Shown: positions 11,482 to 25,534, numbered from the stretch's first letter. The stretch is 64,000 nucleotides of DNA from Amia ocellicauda (GCF_036373705.1 NW_027102777.1:1-64000); one strand, 5' to 3'. Translations and numbers: made by a program. Notes: generated by a model from the sequence alone, not told the origin.

Positions 11482-12500
11482 CTGTGCACTGTTCCTTATA
11501 GTCTGTCAGATCAATAGGTGATTGGTTCTTGAGTTCTTGAGATTGGATTTCGGTTTCAGCCCCCAGTGTCCTAATGGAGGGGGGCTTGATTTATGACTGA
11601 TGTCAATCCATGCCATCTTTTGGAAATGCCGGTTGGCCCGGGTTCGTAGCTCTATGTCGGGATTTCGGCTCTCGTCCACTTCAAAGAGTTTTTATCACCT
11701 ACAGGCATCTTTCTCCAGACATCTCATAGCAGGATTCAACCTATTTGGCCTCTTCTCGGTGCCATCCTCCCCAAAACTGTCACTTTGATGCAAACCAGTT
11801 CCAAGCTGATGAGCAAAGGAAATCTGATAACTTTGGGGGTGGAGAGGTCTTCTTTAGATCAGTGCTTCAGCTCAGAGCCCAAATGCTCTTATCAAAATAC
11901 ACCCAACATAACGCTACACAGTGGAACTGCAAGGCAATTGATTAAAGGGACATGTGGTGAATTCCTTTTTATCTTTATACTGTTGTTGGATGTCTCCTGT
12001 TCCTCTAAGTCTCATTTGGCCTTGGTTTTCCCCCTCTGTGTTGAATAATCGGGCTCTAAATAGCCCCGGCGTTTCTCCTGCAGTTCTTCATTCTTTCCAC
12101 TGCTAGCGCTGCCTTTGTGCAGCTTGTTATAGGATATTGTGAACTGAACCTATTTTGCTGTGAATTTATATTTACTGCGAATAGTTTATTGTGGCTGGTC
12201 TTGGTCTGTCTGCACTAAATAAATGATTTGTATCAAGGGATTATTTAGTTTGTCTGTGTACTTTTTTACCAAACCACTAAGGACCACTCCTTGCACTTCA
12301 CACATTTGCCCTTTTAATTACTCCCTTACTGACATACTTTAACATGCAATGTGCGTGTGATAATAGTTTTAGCAGCCTGTTGCCATTCAGGTGAGACAAT
12401 ACCTAGTAAATCCTTTTTTTTTTTTTTCATGTTGGTGCGCCGCGAAGGTTTTTGGTCTCAGCAAAGTGTGCCGTGGCATTACAACGCTTGGGAACCACTG
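9822..12500. mobile_element. hAT-type element, both ends present (2,679 bp)
   Basis: Flanked by GCTTGGCT at 9814-9821 and immediately after 12500. Lacks the 309-bp segment. Confidence 0.85.
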
Positions 12501-13337
12501 GCTTGGCTTGTTGGGCATCCAGGTATGCACTGAGATTACGATCGGCACGATGATTGTCGTTCTCAGGAGAATTGTGTTTCTTTGCTGATCACGTTCTCTG
12601 TCGCTTTTTACACAGTTCTTACAAGTGGCACATTGGGGATGAAGAGCAGAGCATGCTGACACGCATAGCTGTGGACTTCTGCATGGCATGGGGCCACAGG
12701 TCATTCCAAGTATTTCAAGACGCCTGCAAATGTGTGGACACGTTGTGTTGGCCCAACCCTCACAGATTGTGCCAAGTCAAGTAGAGATGCATGTTGTGCT
12801 GTTATAAAGTGACACGTCGTCAACGGCAAAAACATCTCTCAGAGTTCCTGGCTTGACTTGCCTCTGGAAGACAACACTTGCCCAGGCTGGATATTTGCCG
12901 AAAGAAGCAAAGAGGACTAGACACCTTGCCTAGACGCAACTGCATATTTCATTGTCACCTGGAAGGCCATCCAGGCTTTTCACCATCATGGCCCTCGGTC
13001 AACAAGGCGCCCGAACAGGGACTCGAACCCTGGACCCTCAGATTAAAAGTCTGATGCTCTAACACACAAATCGTTAAACAAAAAAGGTTATAAACACATT
13101 AACTACAATACCGGTTAGTAAGACGAAGGTGAGTCTCTCGTTAGTATTGTTAGTCAGACATTAAATAACTACGCAGGTTAGTATTTATGTCAGGTAACTT
13201 CTCGTTATATATATATCAGTCTCATTTACGTTTAGGTGCCGAGAAAGATCCTATCGTTACTTGTTACCACAATTTCCCTTAACTGATTATTATTCAATGA
13301 TCAAGGATAGGCAGGGCCACCAATAATCTAACGTCTA
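10620..13337. repeat. Tandem array unit 4 (short type, 2,718 bp)
   Basis: Short unit with the same tRNA-Lys/hAT junction as unit 2 (at 13061) and no 309-bp segment. It shares GAGTTATGAATC near 10771 with units 5, 7, 8 and 11, where units 1, 2, 3, 6, 9 and 10 read GAGTTTTGAATC. Confidence 0.93.
13008..13061 (-). pseudogene. Truncated tRNA-Lys, unit 4
   Basis: Same breakpoint as the unit 2 fragment, which indicates inheritance of one deletion rather than an independent event. Confidence 0.9.
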
Positions 13338-14152
13338 TTGACTTGTGTCAATTTCAGACTAAACAGTTAAACAGGAATGAGAAGATATTTCTCGGGGTTG
13401 ACAGATTTTATTTCTAAAATTATCAACAAAACAGTTTAATGCAACACACATTTATATTTAAGAAAACTAAATGATATTACACATTCTAGAGTTATGAATC
13501 ACAGAATAACATTTCTAATTGATTTCTCAAATGTCATGAATCATGAACTCCAAACTGTTAAACTTATCTGAACTTCGTCGCAGAGAGGCCTCTCTGTCTT
13601 CGGGCTCAGATCACAGCACACGGCACATGGTCCGTGTGGTTTGGAACAAAGGCAGTGCGGTTCGGCTTTGTCCAAGAACTTCCACTCAGTCGATGCACCT
13701 GGAAGTTGGGGTTTCGCGAAATTAGAGTCTTTTCCAAACAGATTTTCCACTGGTTTGAAGGCTCCAAGGTTGTGCACAAAATCTTCTTTGTAAGCAGGGT
13801 TCCACCGTAGTTACTTGAAGACAAAGTCTTTGAGGAAAGCAGGGCCCTGTTCGTTCCAAGGGTCAAGTTTCTTAAGACTCAAATAGCTATTTAAATGACT
13901 GAACACTTTCATATACATTCGACTTACTCAATTGTCCAGCTGTAAAACTCCACTGATCAGGTGGGCACAGGCGGGCATGCGCAGTCTGTAAAGTTCTTTA
14001 TTTAATAAAGTCCTTTAAAAGAATTCTTCGTACGGCTCAATCTCCTTCTCCCAGTTTAACTCTTCTGTTGCCGGCAAAGACTTGGTTGGTTTCTGGTTCC
14101 GGTTCGGGCAACAGAGCTACAGGTTGAGCTGTGGCAGCGAGTTACTGGTTCA

Positions 14153-14187
<35 letters not shown>

Positions 14188-15202
14188 GCACTGTTCCTTA
14201 TAGTCTGTCAGATCAATAGGTGATTGGTTCTTGAGTTCTTGAGATTGGATTTCGGTTTCAGCCCCCAGTGTCCTAATGGAGGGGGGCTTGATTTATGACT
14301 GATGTCAATCCATGCCATCTTTTGGAAATGCCGGTTGGCCCGGGTTCGTAGCTCTATGTCGGGATTTCGGCTCTCGTCCACTTCAAAGAGTTTTTATCAC
14401 CTACAGGCCCCTTTCTCCAGACATCTCATAGCAGGATTCAACCTATTTGGCCTCTTCTCGGTGCCATCCACCCCAAAACTGTCACTTTGATGCAAACCGG
14501 TTCCAAGCTGATGAGCAAAGGAAATCTGATAACTTTGGGGGTGGAGAGGTCTTCTTTAGATCAGTGCTTCAGCTCAGAGCCCAAATGCTCTTATCAAAAT
14601 ACACCCAACATAACGCTACACAGTGGAACTGCAAGGCAATTGATTAAAGGGACATGTGGTGAATTCCTTTTTATCTTTATACTGTTGTTGGATGTCTCCT
14701 GTTCCTCTAAGTCTCATTTGGCCCTGGTTTTCCCCCTCTGTGTTGAATAATCGGGCTCTAAATAGCCCCGGCGTTTCTCCTGCAGTTCTTCGTTCTTTCC
14801 ACTGCTAGCGCTGCCTTTGTGCAGCTTGTTATAGGATATTGTGAACTGAACCTATTTTGCTGTGAATTTATATTTACTGCGAATAGTTTATTGTGGCTGG
14901 TCTTGGTCTGTCTGCACTAAATAAATGATTTGTATCAAGGGATTATTTAGTTTGTCTGTGTACTTTTTTACCTAACCACTAAGGGCCACTCCTTGCACTT
15001 CACACATTTGCCCTTTTAATTACTCCCTTACTGACATACTTTAACATGCAATGTGCGTGTGATAATAGTTTTAGCAGCCTGTTGCCATTCAGGTGAGACA
15101 ATACCTAGTAAATCCTTTTTTTTTTTTTTCATGTTGGTGCGCCGCGAAGGTTTTTGGTCTCAGCAAAGTGTTCCGTGGCATTACAACGCTTGGGAACCAC
15201 TG
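13062..15202. mobile_element. hAT-type element, left-truncated copy without the 309-bp segment
   Basis: Left-truncated at the tRNA-Lys junction, right end intact. It is the only left-truncated copy in the array that also lacks the 309-bp segment. Confidence 0.8.
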
Positions 15203-16039
15203 GCTTGGCTTGTTGGGCATCCAGGTATGCACTGAGATTACGATCGGCACGATGATTGTCGTTCTCAGGAGAATTGTGTTTCTTTGCTGATCACGTTCTC
15301 TGTCGCTTTTTACACAGTTCTTACAAGTGGCACATTGGGGATGAAGAGCAGAGCATGCTGACACGCATAGCTGTGGACTTCTGCATGGCATGGGGCCACA
15401 GGTCATTCCAAGTATTTCAAGACGCCTGCAAATGTGTGGACACGTTGTGTTGGCCCAACCCTCACAGATTGTGCCAAGTCAAGTAGAGATGCATGTTGTG
15501 CTGTTCTAAAGTGACATGTCGTCAACGGCAAAAACATCTCTCAGAGTTCCTGACTTGACTTGCATCTGGAAGACAACACTTGCCCAGGCTGGATATTTGC
15601 CGAAAGAAGCAAAGAGGACTAGACACCTTGCCTAGACGCAACTGCATATTTCATTGTCACCTGGAAGGCCATCCAGGCTTTTCACCCTCATGGCCCTCGG
15701 TCAACAAGGCGCCCGAACAGGGACTCGAACCCTGGACCCTCAGATTAAAAGTCTGATGCTCTAACACACAAATCGTTAAACAAAAAAGGTTATAAACACA
15801 TTAACTACAATACCGGTTAGTAAGACGAAGGTGAGTCTCTCGTTAGTATTGTTAGTCAGACATTAAATAACTACGCAGGTTAGTATTTATGTCAGGTAAC
15901 TTCTCGTTATATATATATCAGTCTCATTTACGTTTAGGTGCCGAGAAAGATCCTATCGTTACTTGTTACCACAATTTCCCTTAACTGATTATTATTCAAT
16001 GATCAAGGATAGGCAGGGCCACCAATAATCTAACGTCTA
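13338..16039. repeat. Tandem array unit 5 (short type, 2,702 bp)
   Basis: Second of two adjacent short units (4 and 5), which breaks the short/full alternation. The GA microsatellite is reduced to an uninterrupted run near 14155-14182. The tRNA-Lys fragment ends at 15763. Confidence 0.93.
15710..15763 (-). pseudogene. Truncated tRNA-Lys, unit 5
   Basis: Same breakpoint; retains the anticodon arm and B box. Confidence 0.9.
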
Positions 16040-16857
16040 TTGACTTGTGTCAATTTCAGACTAAACAGTTAAACAGGAATGAGAAGATATTTCTCGGGGT
16101 TGACAGATTTTATTTCTAAAATTATCAACAAAACAGTTTAATGCAACACACATTTATATTTAAGAAAACTAAATGATATTACATATTCTAGAGTTTTGAA
16201 TCACAGAATAACATTTCTAATTGATTTCTCAAATGTCATGAATCATGAACTCCAAACTGTTAAACTTATCTGAACTTCGTCGCAGAGAGGCCTCTCTGTC
16301 TTCGGGCTCAGATCACAGCACACGGCACATGGTCCGTGTGGTTTGGAACAAAGGCAGTGCGGTTCGGCTTTGTCCAAGAACTTCCACTCAGTCGATGCAC
16401 CTGGAAATTGGGGTTTCCCGAAATTAGAGTCTTTTCCAAACAGATTTTCCACTGGTTTGAAGGCTCCAAGGTTGTGCACAAAATCTTCTTTGTAAGCAGG
16501 GTTCCAACGTAGTTACTTGAAGACAAAGTCTTTGAGGAAAGCAGGGCCCTGTTCGTTCCAAGGGTCAAGTTTCTTAAGACTCAAATAGCTATTTAAATGA
16601 CTGAACACTTTCATATACATTCGACTTACTCAATTGTCCAGCTGTAAAACTCCACTGATCAGGTGGGCACAGGCGGGCATGCGCAGTCTGTAAAGTTCTT
16701 TATTTAATAAAGTCCTTTAATAGAATTCTTCGTACGGCTCAATCTCCTTCTCCCAGTTTAACTCTTCTGTTGCCGGCAAAGACTTGGTTGGTTTCAAGTT
16801 CCGGTTCGGGCAACAGAGCTACAGGTTGAGCTGTGGCAGCGAGTTACTGGTTCAGGT

Positions 16858-16889
<32 letters not shown>

Positions 16890-18217
16890 CTGTGCACTGT
16901 TCCTTATAGTCTGTCAGATCAATAGGTGATTGGTTCTTGAGTTCTTGAGATTGGATTTCGGTTTCAGCCCCCAGTGTCCTAATGGGGGGGGGCTTGATTT
17001 ATGACTGATGTCAATCCATGCCATCTTTTGGAAATGCCGGTTGGCCCGGGTTCGTAGCTCTATGTCGGGATTTCGGCTCTCGTCCACTTCAAAGAGTTTT
17101 TATCACCTACAGGCCCCTTTCTCCAGACATCTCATAGCAGGATTCAACCTATTTGGCCTCTTCTCGGTGCCATCCTCCCCAAAACTGTCACTTTGATGCA
17201 AACCAGTTCCAAGCTGATGAGCAAAGGAAATCTGATAACTTTGGGGGTGGAGAGGTCTTCTTTAGATCAGTGCTTCAGCTCAGAGCCCAAATGCTCTTAT
17301 CAAAATACACCCAACATAACGCTACACAGTGGAACTGCAAGGCAATTGATTAAAGGGACATGTGGTGAATTCCTTTTTATCTTTATACTGTTGTTGGATG
17401 TCTCCTGTTCCTCTAAGTCTCATTTGGCCTTGGTTTTCCCCCTCTGTGTTGAATAATCGGGCTCTAAATAGCACCGGCGTTTCTCCTGCAGTTCTTCGTT
17501 CTTTCCACTGCTAGCGCTGCCTTTGTGAAGGCAGATGGTGCTTGTGAGAAGTCAACAGCATGTCCACCGAAAAGGGTGTCTGACTCCTGGTTTTGGATCC
17601 GGAAGGGTTGATAACAGACCGAAACGGTTACAATATGATACTGCTTAGATTAACTGTGGATATGTATAGTGATCGTGCTTGGCTCAGGTGTGCGTTCAGT
17701 CTGCACACAAAACATTTCGGTCGCGAAACGTCTAATCAAATCGAATAAAATGGCGGGGATAGCATGTTTGATCCGTGTGCTATTGTTTTTCAACAATTGT
17801 AATGCCCTTTGTAACGTTTAACTACTTCGTTAAATACAGCTTGTTATAGGATATTGTGAACTGAACCTATTTTGCTGTGAATTTATATTTACTGCGAATA
17901 GTTTATTGTGGCTGGTCTTGGTCTGTCTGCACTAAATAAATGATTTGTATCAAGGGATTATTTAGTTTGTCTGTGTACTTTTTTACCTAACCACTAAGGG
18001 CCACTCCTTGCACTTCACACATTTGCCCTTTTAATTACTCCCTTACTGACATACTTTAACATGCAATGTGCGTGTGATAATAGTTTTAGCAGCCTGTTGC
18101 CATTCAGGTGAGACAATACCTAGTAAATCCTTTTTTTTTTTTTTCATGTTGGTGCGCCGCGAAGGTTTTTGGTCTCAGCAAAGTGTGCCGTGGCATTACA
18201 ACGCTTGGGAACCACTG
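15764..18217. mobile_element. hAT-type element, left-truncated copy
   Basis: Left-truncated at the tRNA-Lys junction; right end followed by GCTTGGCT. Contains the 309-bp segment. Confidence 0.8.
17528..17836. repeat. 309-bp optional segment, unit 6 copy
   Basis: Same boundaries as the other copies. It shares the GTGCTTGG variant with unit 10. Confidence 0.85.
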
Positions 18218-18724
18218 GCTTGGCTTGTTGGGCATCCAGGTATGCACTGAGATTACGATCGGCACGATGATTGTCGTTCTCAGGAGAATTGTGTTTCTTT
18301 GCTGATCATGTTCTCTGTCGCTTTTTACAAAGTTCTTACAAGTGGCACATTGGGGATGAGGAGCAGAGCATGCTGACACGCATAGCTGTGGACTTCTGCA
18401 TGGCATGGGGCCACAGGTCATTCCAAGTATTTCAAGACGCCTGCAAATGTGTGGACACGTTGTGTTGGCCCAACCCTCACAGATTGTGCCAAGTCAAGTA
18501 GAGATGCATGTTGTGCTGTTCTAAAGTGACACGTCGTCAACGGCAAAAACATCTCTCAGAGTTCCTGGCTTGACTTGCCTCTGGAAGACAACACTTGCCC
18601 AGGCTGGATATTTGCCGAAAGAAGCAAAGAGGACTAGACACCTTGCCTAGACGCAACTGCATATTTCATTGTCACCTGGAAGGCCATCCAGGCTTTTCAC
18701 CATCATGGCCCTCGGTCAACAAGG

Positions 18725-18797
18725 CGCCCGAACAGGGACTCGAACCCTGGACCCTCAGATTAAAAGTCTGATGCTCTACCGGCTGAGCTACCCGGGC
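18725..18797 (-). tRNA. tRNA-Lys (anticodon TTT), unit 6
   Basis: Complete cloverleaf, identical in the mature region to the unit 3 copy as far as I can read. Confidence 0.92.
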
Positions 18798-19032
18798 TTC
18801 AGTGAAGTGCTTCACAATGTGTTGGCTTCATGATTGTTCCAGACCGCTTTCTGGCCTGTTTAGAAAACTGGGCTCAGGGTGAAAAGGGTCACATGCATAT
18901 GAGATGTTTGGGCAATGCGAGTTCTCCACAGCAAATCCGAATTTCCGGTGTTTTCTCCTTGTCCTCATGCAATTCCAATGGCTTGACATTTGGGAGCTCG
19001 TCCAAAACCGATGTCAAACCATAATCACGCCT

Positions 19033-19121
19033 TCCTTCGAGCCAGAATTGAACCAGCGACCTAAGGATGCCCGCTGCCTGAAACCTACAGTCCTCCGCTC
19101 TACCAATTGAGCTATCGAAGG
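19033..19121 (-). tRNA. tRNA-Tyr (anticodon GTA), unit 6
   Basis: Intron-bearing gene with A at position 15 (as in unit 3) and T in place of C at position 62, making a G52-T62 wobble in the T stem. The acceptor is fully paired. Confidence 0.9.
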
Positions 19122-19191
19122 GAAGCTTCTCACCGTCTTCCCCTGGCAGTCTCAGTGGCCGTGCAAAGCCAAGAAGCACCGTGGCTTGGCT

Positions 19192-20813
19192 CAGTGGTTT
19201 TCAACCCGTGTGCCGTGAGGACTACCCAATTGTGTCGTGAGATTTTTATCCCCTGAAAAATATTATGTCATTTTGTTTGGTCAACTTCATAAATCTTGTA
19301 TCAAATCAAACTTATTCAAATGTGTGAAAATATTACATTTATACATCACCTGTAGAAAGCGTTTCATAACTGAAATGTTGTGTTTGCCGGACTGAACGCA
19401 CACCTACACTGAGTTGCAGTGCTATCAGTTGTATCGTAAGGTACACTTATAAATTTCAATTTAAGAAGTGAATTTATAGTATCACCTTATCACGAATCCT
19501 GGAATCTTGTAGAACTCAATTTCTGTAATAATTGGACACAGACACCAATTCCAAAGATATAAATTGTTAAATTTATTCAAAAACAACTAAATGTAGCACT
19601 ACACTAATTATACAAAAGGGAAAAGCTAATCAAAATTCAACTCTAGATCAACAAATCAAAGACAAATCACTTCCGTGACCAAATCAAAGACCATGGGATC
19701 GCATATGATAACACACAAATCGTTAAACAAAAAAGGTTATAAACACATTAACTACAATACCGGTTAGTAAGACGAAGGTGAGTCTCTCGTTAGTATTGTT
19801 AGTCAGACATTAAATAACTACGCAGGTTAGTATTTATGTCAGGTAACTTCTCGTTATATATATATCAGTCTCATTTACGTTTAGGTGCCGAGAAAGATCC
19901 TATCGTTACTTGTTACCACAATTTCCCTTAACTGATTATTATTCAATGATCAAGGATAGGCAGGGCCACCAATAATCTAACGTCTATTGACTTGTGTCAA
20001 TTTCAGACTAAACAGTTAAACAGGAATGAGAAGATATTTCTCGGGGTTGACAGATTTTATTTCTAAAATTATCAACAAAACAGTTTAATGCAACACACAT
20101 TTATATTTAAGAAAACTAAATGATATTACACATTCTAGAGTTATGAATCACAGAATAACATTTCTAAATGATTTCTCAAATGTCATGAATCATGAACTCC
20201 AAACTGTTAAACTTATCTGAACTTCGTCGCAGAGAGGCCTCTCTGTCTTCGGGCTCAGATCACAGCACACGGCACATGGTCCGTGTGGTTTGGAACAAAG
20301 GCAGTGCGGTTCGGCTTTGTCCAAGAACTTCCACTCAGTCGATGCACCTGGAAGTTGGGGTTTCGCGAAATTAGAGTCTTTTCCAAACAGATTTTCCACT
20401 GGTTTGAAGGCTCCAAGGTTGTGCACAAAATCTTCTTTGTAAGCAGGGTTCCACCGTAGTTACTTGAAGACAAAGTCTTTGAGGAAAGCAGGGCCCTGTT
20501 CGTTCCAAGGGTCAAGTTTCTTAAGACTCAAATAGCTATTTAAATGACTGAACACTTTCATATACATTCGACTTACTCAATTGTCCAGCTGTAAAACTCC
20601 ACTGATCAGGTGGGCACAGGCGGGCATGCGCAGTCTGTAAAGTTCTTTATTTAATAAAGTCCTTTAAAAGAATTCTTCGTACGGCTCAATCTCCTTCTCC
20701 CAGTTTAACTCTTCTGTTGCCGGCAAAGACTTGGTTGGTTTCTGGTTCCGGTTCGGGCAACAGAGCTACAGGTTGAGCTGTGGCAGCGAGTTACTGGTTC
20801 AGGTGAGAGAGAA

Positions 20814-20860
<47 letters not shown>

Positions 20861-21876
20861 GCACTGTTCCTTATAGTCTGTCAGATCAATAGGTGATTGG
20901 TTCTTGAGTTCTTGAGATTGGATTTCGGTTTCAGCCCCCAGTGTCCTAATGGAGGGGGGCTTGATTTATGACTGATGTCAATCCATGCCATCTTTTGGAA
21001 ATGCCGGTTGGCCCGGGTTCGTAGCACTATGTCGGGATTTCGGCTCTCGTCCACTTCAAAGAGTTTTTATCACCTACAGGCCCCTTTCTCCAGACATCTC
21101 ATAGCAGGATTCAACCTATTTGGCCTCTTCTCGGTGCCATCCTCCCCAAAAACTGTCACTTTGATGCAAACCAGTTCCAAGCTGATGAGCAAAGGAAATC
21201 TGATAACTTTGGGGGTGGAGAGGTCTTCTTTAGATCAGTGCTTCAGCTCAGAGCCCAAATGCTCTTATCAAAATACACCCAACATAACGCTACACAGTGG
21301 AACTGCAAGGCAATTGATTAAAGGGACATGTGGTGAATTCCTTTTTATCTTTATACTGTTGTTGGATGTCTCCTGTTCCTCTAAGTCTCATTTGGCCTTG
21401 GTTTTCCCCCTCTGTGTTGAATAATCGGGCTCTAAATAGCCCCGGCGTTTCTCCTGCAGTTCTTCGTTCTTTCCACTGCTAGCGCTGCCTTTGTGCAGCT
21501 TGTTATAGGATATTGTGAACTGAACCTATTTTGCTGTGAATTTATATTTACTGCGAATAGTTTATTGTGGCTGGTCTTGGTCTGTCTGCACTAAATAAAT
21601 GATTTGTATCAAGGGATTATTTAGTTTGTCTGTGTACTTTTTTACCTAACCACTAAGGGCCACTCCTTGCACTTCACACATTTGCCCTTTAAATTACTCC
21701 CTTACTGACATACTTTAACATGCAATGTGCGTGTGATAATAGTTTTAGCAGCCTGTTGCCATTCAGGTGAGACAATACCTAGTAAATCCGTTTTTTTTTT
21801 TTTCATGTTGGTGCGCCGCGAAGGTTTTTGGTCTCAGCAAAGTGTGCCGTGGCATTACAACGCTTGGGAACCACTG
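19192..21876. mobile_element. hAT-type element, both ends present (2,685 bp)
   Basis: Left duplication GCTTGGCT ends at 19191. The right duplication begins at 21877 and is followed by TATTGG rather than the usual TGTTGG. Confidence 0.85.
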
Positions 21877-23073
21877 GCTTGGCTTATTGGGCATCCAGGT
21901 ATGCACTGAGATTACGATCGGCACGATGATTGTCGTTCTCAGGAGAATTGTGTTTCTTTGCTGATCACGTTCTCTGTCGCTTTTTACAAAGTTCTTACAA
22001 GTGGCACATTGGGGATGAGGAGCAGAGCATGCTGACACGCATAGCTGTGGACTTCTGCATGGCATGGGGCCACAGGTCATTCCAAGTATTTCAAGACGCC
22101 TGCAAATGTGTGGACACGTTGTGTTGGCCCAACCCTCACAGATTGTGCCAAGTCAAGTAGAGATGCATGTTGTGCTGTTCTAAAGTGACACGTCGTCAAC
22201 GGCAAAAACATCTCTCAGAGTTCCTGGCTTGACTTGCCTCTGGAAGACAACACTTGCCCAGGCTGGATATTTGCTCAGTGGTTTTCAACCCGTGTGCCGT
22301 GAGGACTACCCAATTGTGTCGTGAGATTTTTATCCCCTGAAAAATATTATGTCATTTTGTTTGGTCAACTTCATAAATCTTGTATCAAATCAAACTTATT
22401 CAAATGTGTGAAAATATTACATTTATACATCACCTGTAGAAAGCGTTTCATAACTGAAATGTTGTGTTTGCCGGACTGAACGCACACCTACACTGAGTTG
22501 CAGTGCTATCAGTTGTATCGTAAGGTACACTTATAAATTTCAATTTAAGAAGTGAATTTATAGTATCACCTTATCACGAATCCTGGAATCTTGTAGAACT
22601 CAATTTCTGTAATAATTGGACACAGACACCAATTCCAAAGATATAAATTGTTAAATTTATTCAAAAACAAAGACTAAATGTAGCACTACACTAATTATAC
22701 AAAAGGGAAAAGCTAATCAAAATTCAACTCTAGATCAACAAATCAAAGACAAATCACTTCCGTGACCAAATCAAAGACCATGGGATCGCATATGATAACA
22801 CACAAATCGTTAAACAAAAAAGGTTATAAACACATTAACTACAATACCGGTTAGTAAGACGAAGGTGAGTCTCTCGTTAGTATTGTTAGTCAGACATTAA
22901 ATAACTACGCAGGTTAGTATTTATGTCAGGTAACTTCTCGTTATATATATATCAGTCTCATTTACGTTTAGGTGCCGAGAAAGATCCTATCGTTACTTGT
23001 TACCACAATTTCCCTTAACTGATTATTATTCAATGATCAAGGATAGGCAGGGCCACCAATAATCTAACGTCTA
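19987..23073. repeat. Tandem array unit 7 (tRNA-less type, 3,087 bp)
   Basis: The only unit with a deletion joining GGATATTTGC (ending about 22274) directly to the hAT left terminus (CAGTGGTT from 22276). Both tRNA genes are gone but the whole hAT left end is kept. It lacks the 309-bp segment. It is the first unit with G before the poly-T run (near 21790), a marker shared by units 7-10. Confidence 0.93.
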
Positions 23074-23900
23074 TTGACTTGTGTCAATTTCAGACTAAAC
23101 AGTTAAACAGGAATGAGAAGATATTTCTCGGGGTTGACAGATTTTATTTCTAAAATTATCAACAAAACAGTTTAATGCAACACACATTTATATTTAAGAA
23201 AACTAAATGATATTACACATTCTAGAGTTATGAATCACAGAATAACATTTCTAATTGATTTCTCAAATGTCATGAATCATGAACTCCAAACTGTTAAACT
23301 TATCTGAACTTCGTCGCAGAGAGGCCTCTCTGTCTTCGGGCTCAGATCACAGCACACGGCACATGGTCCGTGTGGTTTGGAACAAAGGCAGTGCGGTTCG
23401 GCTTTGTCCAAGAACTTCCACTCAGTCGATGCACCTGGAAGTTGGGGTTTCGCGAAATTAGAGTCTTTTCCAAACAGATTTTCCACTGGTTTGAAGGCTC
23501 CAAGGTTGTGCACAAAATCTTCTTTGTAAGCAGGGTTCCACCGTAGTTACTTGAAGACAAAGTCTTTGAGGAAAGCAGGGCCCTGTTCGTTCCAAGGGTC
23601 AAGTTTCTTAAGACTCAAATAGCTATTTAAATGACTGAACACTTTCATATACATTCGACTTACTCAATTGTCCAGCTGTAAAACTCCACTGATCAGGTGG
23701 GCACAGGCGGGCATGCGCAGTCTGTAAAGTTCTTTATTTAATAAAGTCCTTTAAAAGAATTCTTCGTACGGCTCAATCTCCTTCTCCCAGTTTAACTCTT
23801 CTGTTGCCGGCAAAGACTTGGTTGGTTTCTGGTTCCGGTTCGGGCAACAGAGCTACAGGTTGAGCTGTGGCAGCGAGTTACTGGTTCAGGTGAGAGAGAA

Positions 23901-23935
<35 letters not shown>

Positions 23936-24954
23936 CTGTGCACTGTTCCTTATAGTCTGTCAGATCAATAGGTGATTGGTTCTTGAGTTCTTGAGATTGG
24001 ATTTCGGTTTCAGCCCCCAGTGTCCTAATGGAGGGGGGCTTGATTTATGACTGATGTCAATCCATGCCATCTTTTGGAAATGCCGGTTGGCCCGGGTTCG
24101 TAGCACTATGTCGGGATTTCGGCTCTCGTCCACTTCAAAGAGTTTTTATCACCTACAGGCCCCTTTCTCCAGACATCTCATAGCAGGATTCAACCTATTT
24201 GGCCTCTTCTCGGTGCCATCCTCCCCAAAACTGTCACTTTGATGCAAACCAGTTCCAAGCTGATGAGCAAAGGAAATCTGATAACTTTGGGGGTGGAGAG
24301 GTCTTCTTTAGATCAGTGCTTCAGCTCAGAGCCCAAATGCTCTTATCAAAATACACCCAACATAACGCTACACAGTGGAACTGCAAGGCAATTGATTAAA
24401 GGGACATGTGGTGAATTCCTTTTTATCTTTATACTGTTGTTGGATGTCTCCTGTTCCTCTAAGTCTCATTTGGCCTTGGTTTTCCCCCTCTGTGTTGAAT
24501 AATCGGGCTCTAAATAGCCCCGGCGTTTCTCCTGCAGTTCTTCGTTCTTTCCACTGCTAGCGCTGCCTTTGTGCAGCTTGTTATAGGATATTGTGAACTG
24601 AACCTATTTTGCTGTGAATTTATATTTACTGCGAATAGTTTATTGTGGCTGGTCTTGGTCTGTCTGCACTAAATAAATGATTTGTATCAAGGGATTATTT
24701 AGTTTGTCTGTGTACTTTTTTACCTAACCACTAAGGGCCACTCCTTGCACTTCACACATTTGCCCTTTAAATTACTCCCTTACTGACATACTTTAACATG
24801 CAATGTGCGTGTGATAATAGTTTTAGCAGCCTGTTGCCATTCAGGTGAGACAATACCTAGTAAATCCGTTTTTTTTTTTTTCATGTTGGTGCGCCGCGAA
24901 GGTTTTTGGTCTCAGCAAAGTGTGCCGTGGCATTACAACGCTTGGGAACCACTG
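22276..24954. mobile_element. hAT-type element, both ends present, left flank lost (2,679 bp)
   Basis: The left terminus CAGTGGTT is intact, but the flanking deletion in unit 7 leaves only CT (or GCT) of the left target duplication. The right side keeps GCTTGGCT. Confidence 0.83.
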
Positions 24955-25461
24955 GCTTGGCTTGTTGGGCATCCAGGTATGCACTGAGATTACGATCGGC
25001 ACGATGATTGTCGTTCTCAGGAGAATTGTGTTTCTTTGCTGATCATGTTCTCTGTCGCTTTTTACAAAGTTCTTACAAGTGGCACATTGGGGATGAGGAG
25101 CAGAGCATGCTGACACGCATACCTGTGGACTTCTGCATGGCATGGGGCCACAGGTCATTCCAAGTATTTCAAGACGCCTGCAAATGTGTGGACACGTTGT
25201 GTTGGCCCAACCCTCACAGATTGTGCCAAGTCAAGTAGAGATGCATGTTGTGCTGTTCTAAAGTGACACGTCGTCAACGGCAAAAACATCTCTCAGAGTT
25301 CCTGGCTTGACTTGCCTCTGGAAGACAACACTTGCCCAGGCTGGATATTTGCCGAAAGAAGCAAAGAGGACTAGACACCTTGCCTAGACGCAACTGCATA
25401 TTTCATTGTCACCTGGAAGGCCATCCAGGCTTTTCACCATCATGGCTCTCGGTCAACAAGG

Positions 25462-25534
25462 CGCCCGAACAGGGACTCGAACCCTGGACCCTCAGATTAA
25501 AAGTCTGATGCTCTACCGGCTGAGCTACCCGGGC
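25462..25534 (-). tRNA. tRNA-Lys (anticodon TTT), unit 8
   Basis: Complete cloverleaf with intact internal promoter boxes. The 3' flank differs by one base from the other units (GGCTCTCGG rather than GGCCCTCGG). Confidence 0.92.

Larger units (their letters stand above)
16040..19986. repeat. Tandem array unit 6 (full type, 3,947 bp)
   Basis: Full unit with both tRNAs and the 309-bp segment. It has private changes such as GGTTTCAAGTTCC near 16793 in place of GGTTTCTGGTTCC, and a small deletion in the hAT left part near 19585. Confidence 0.93.
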
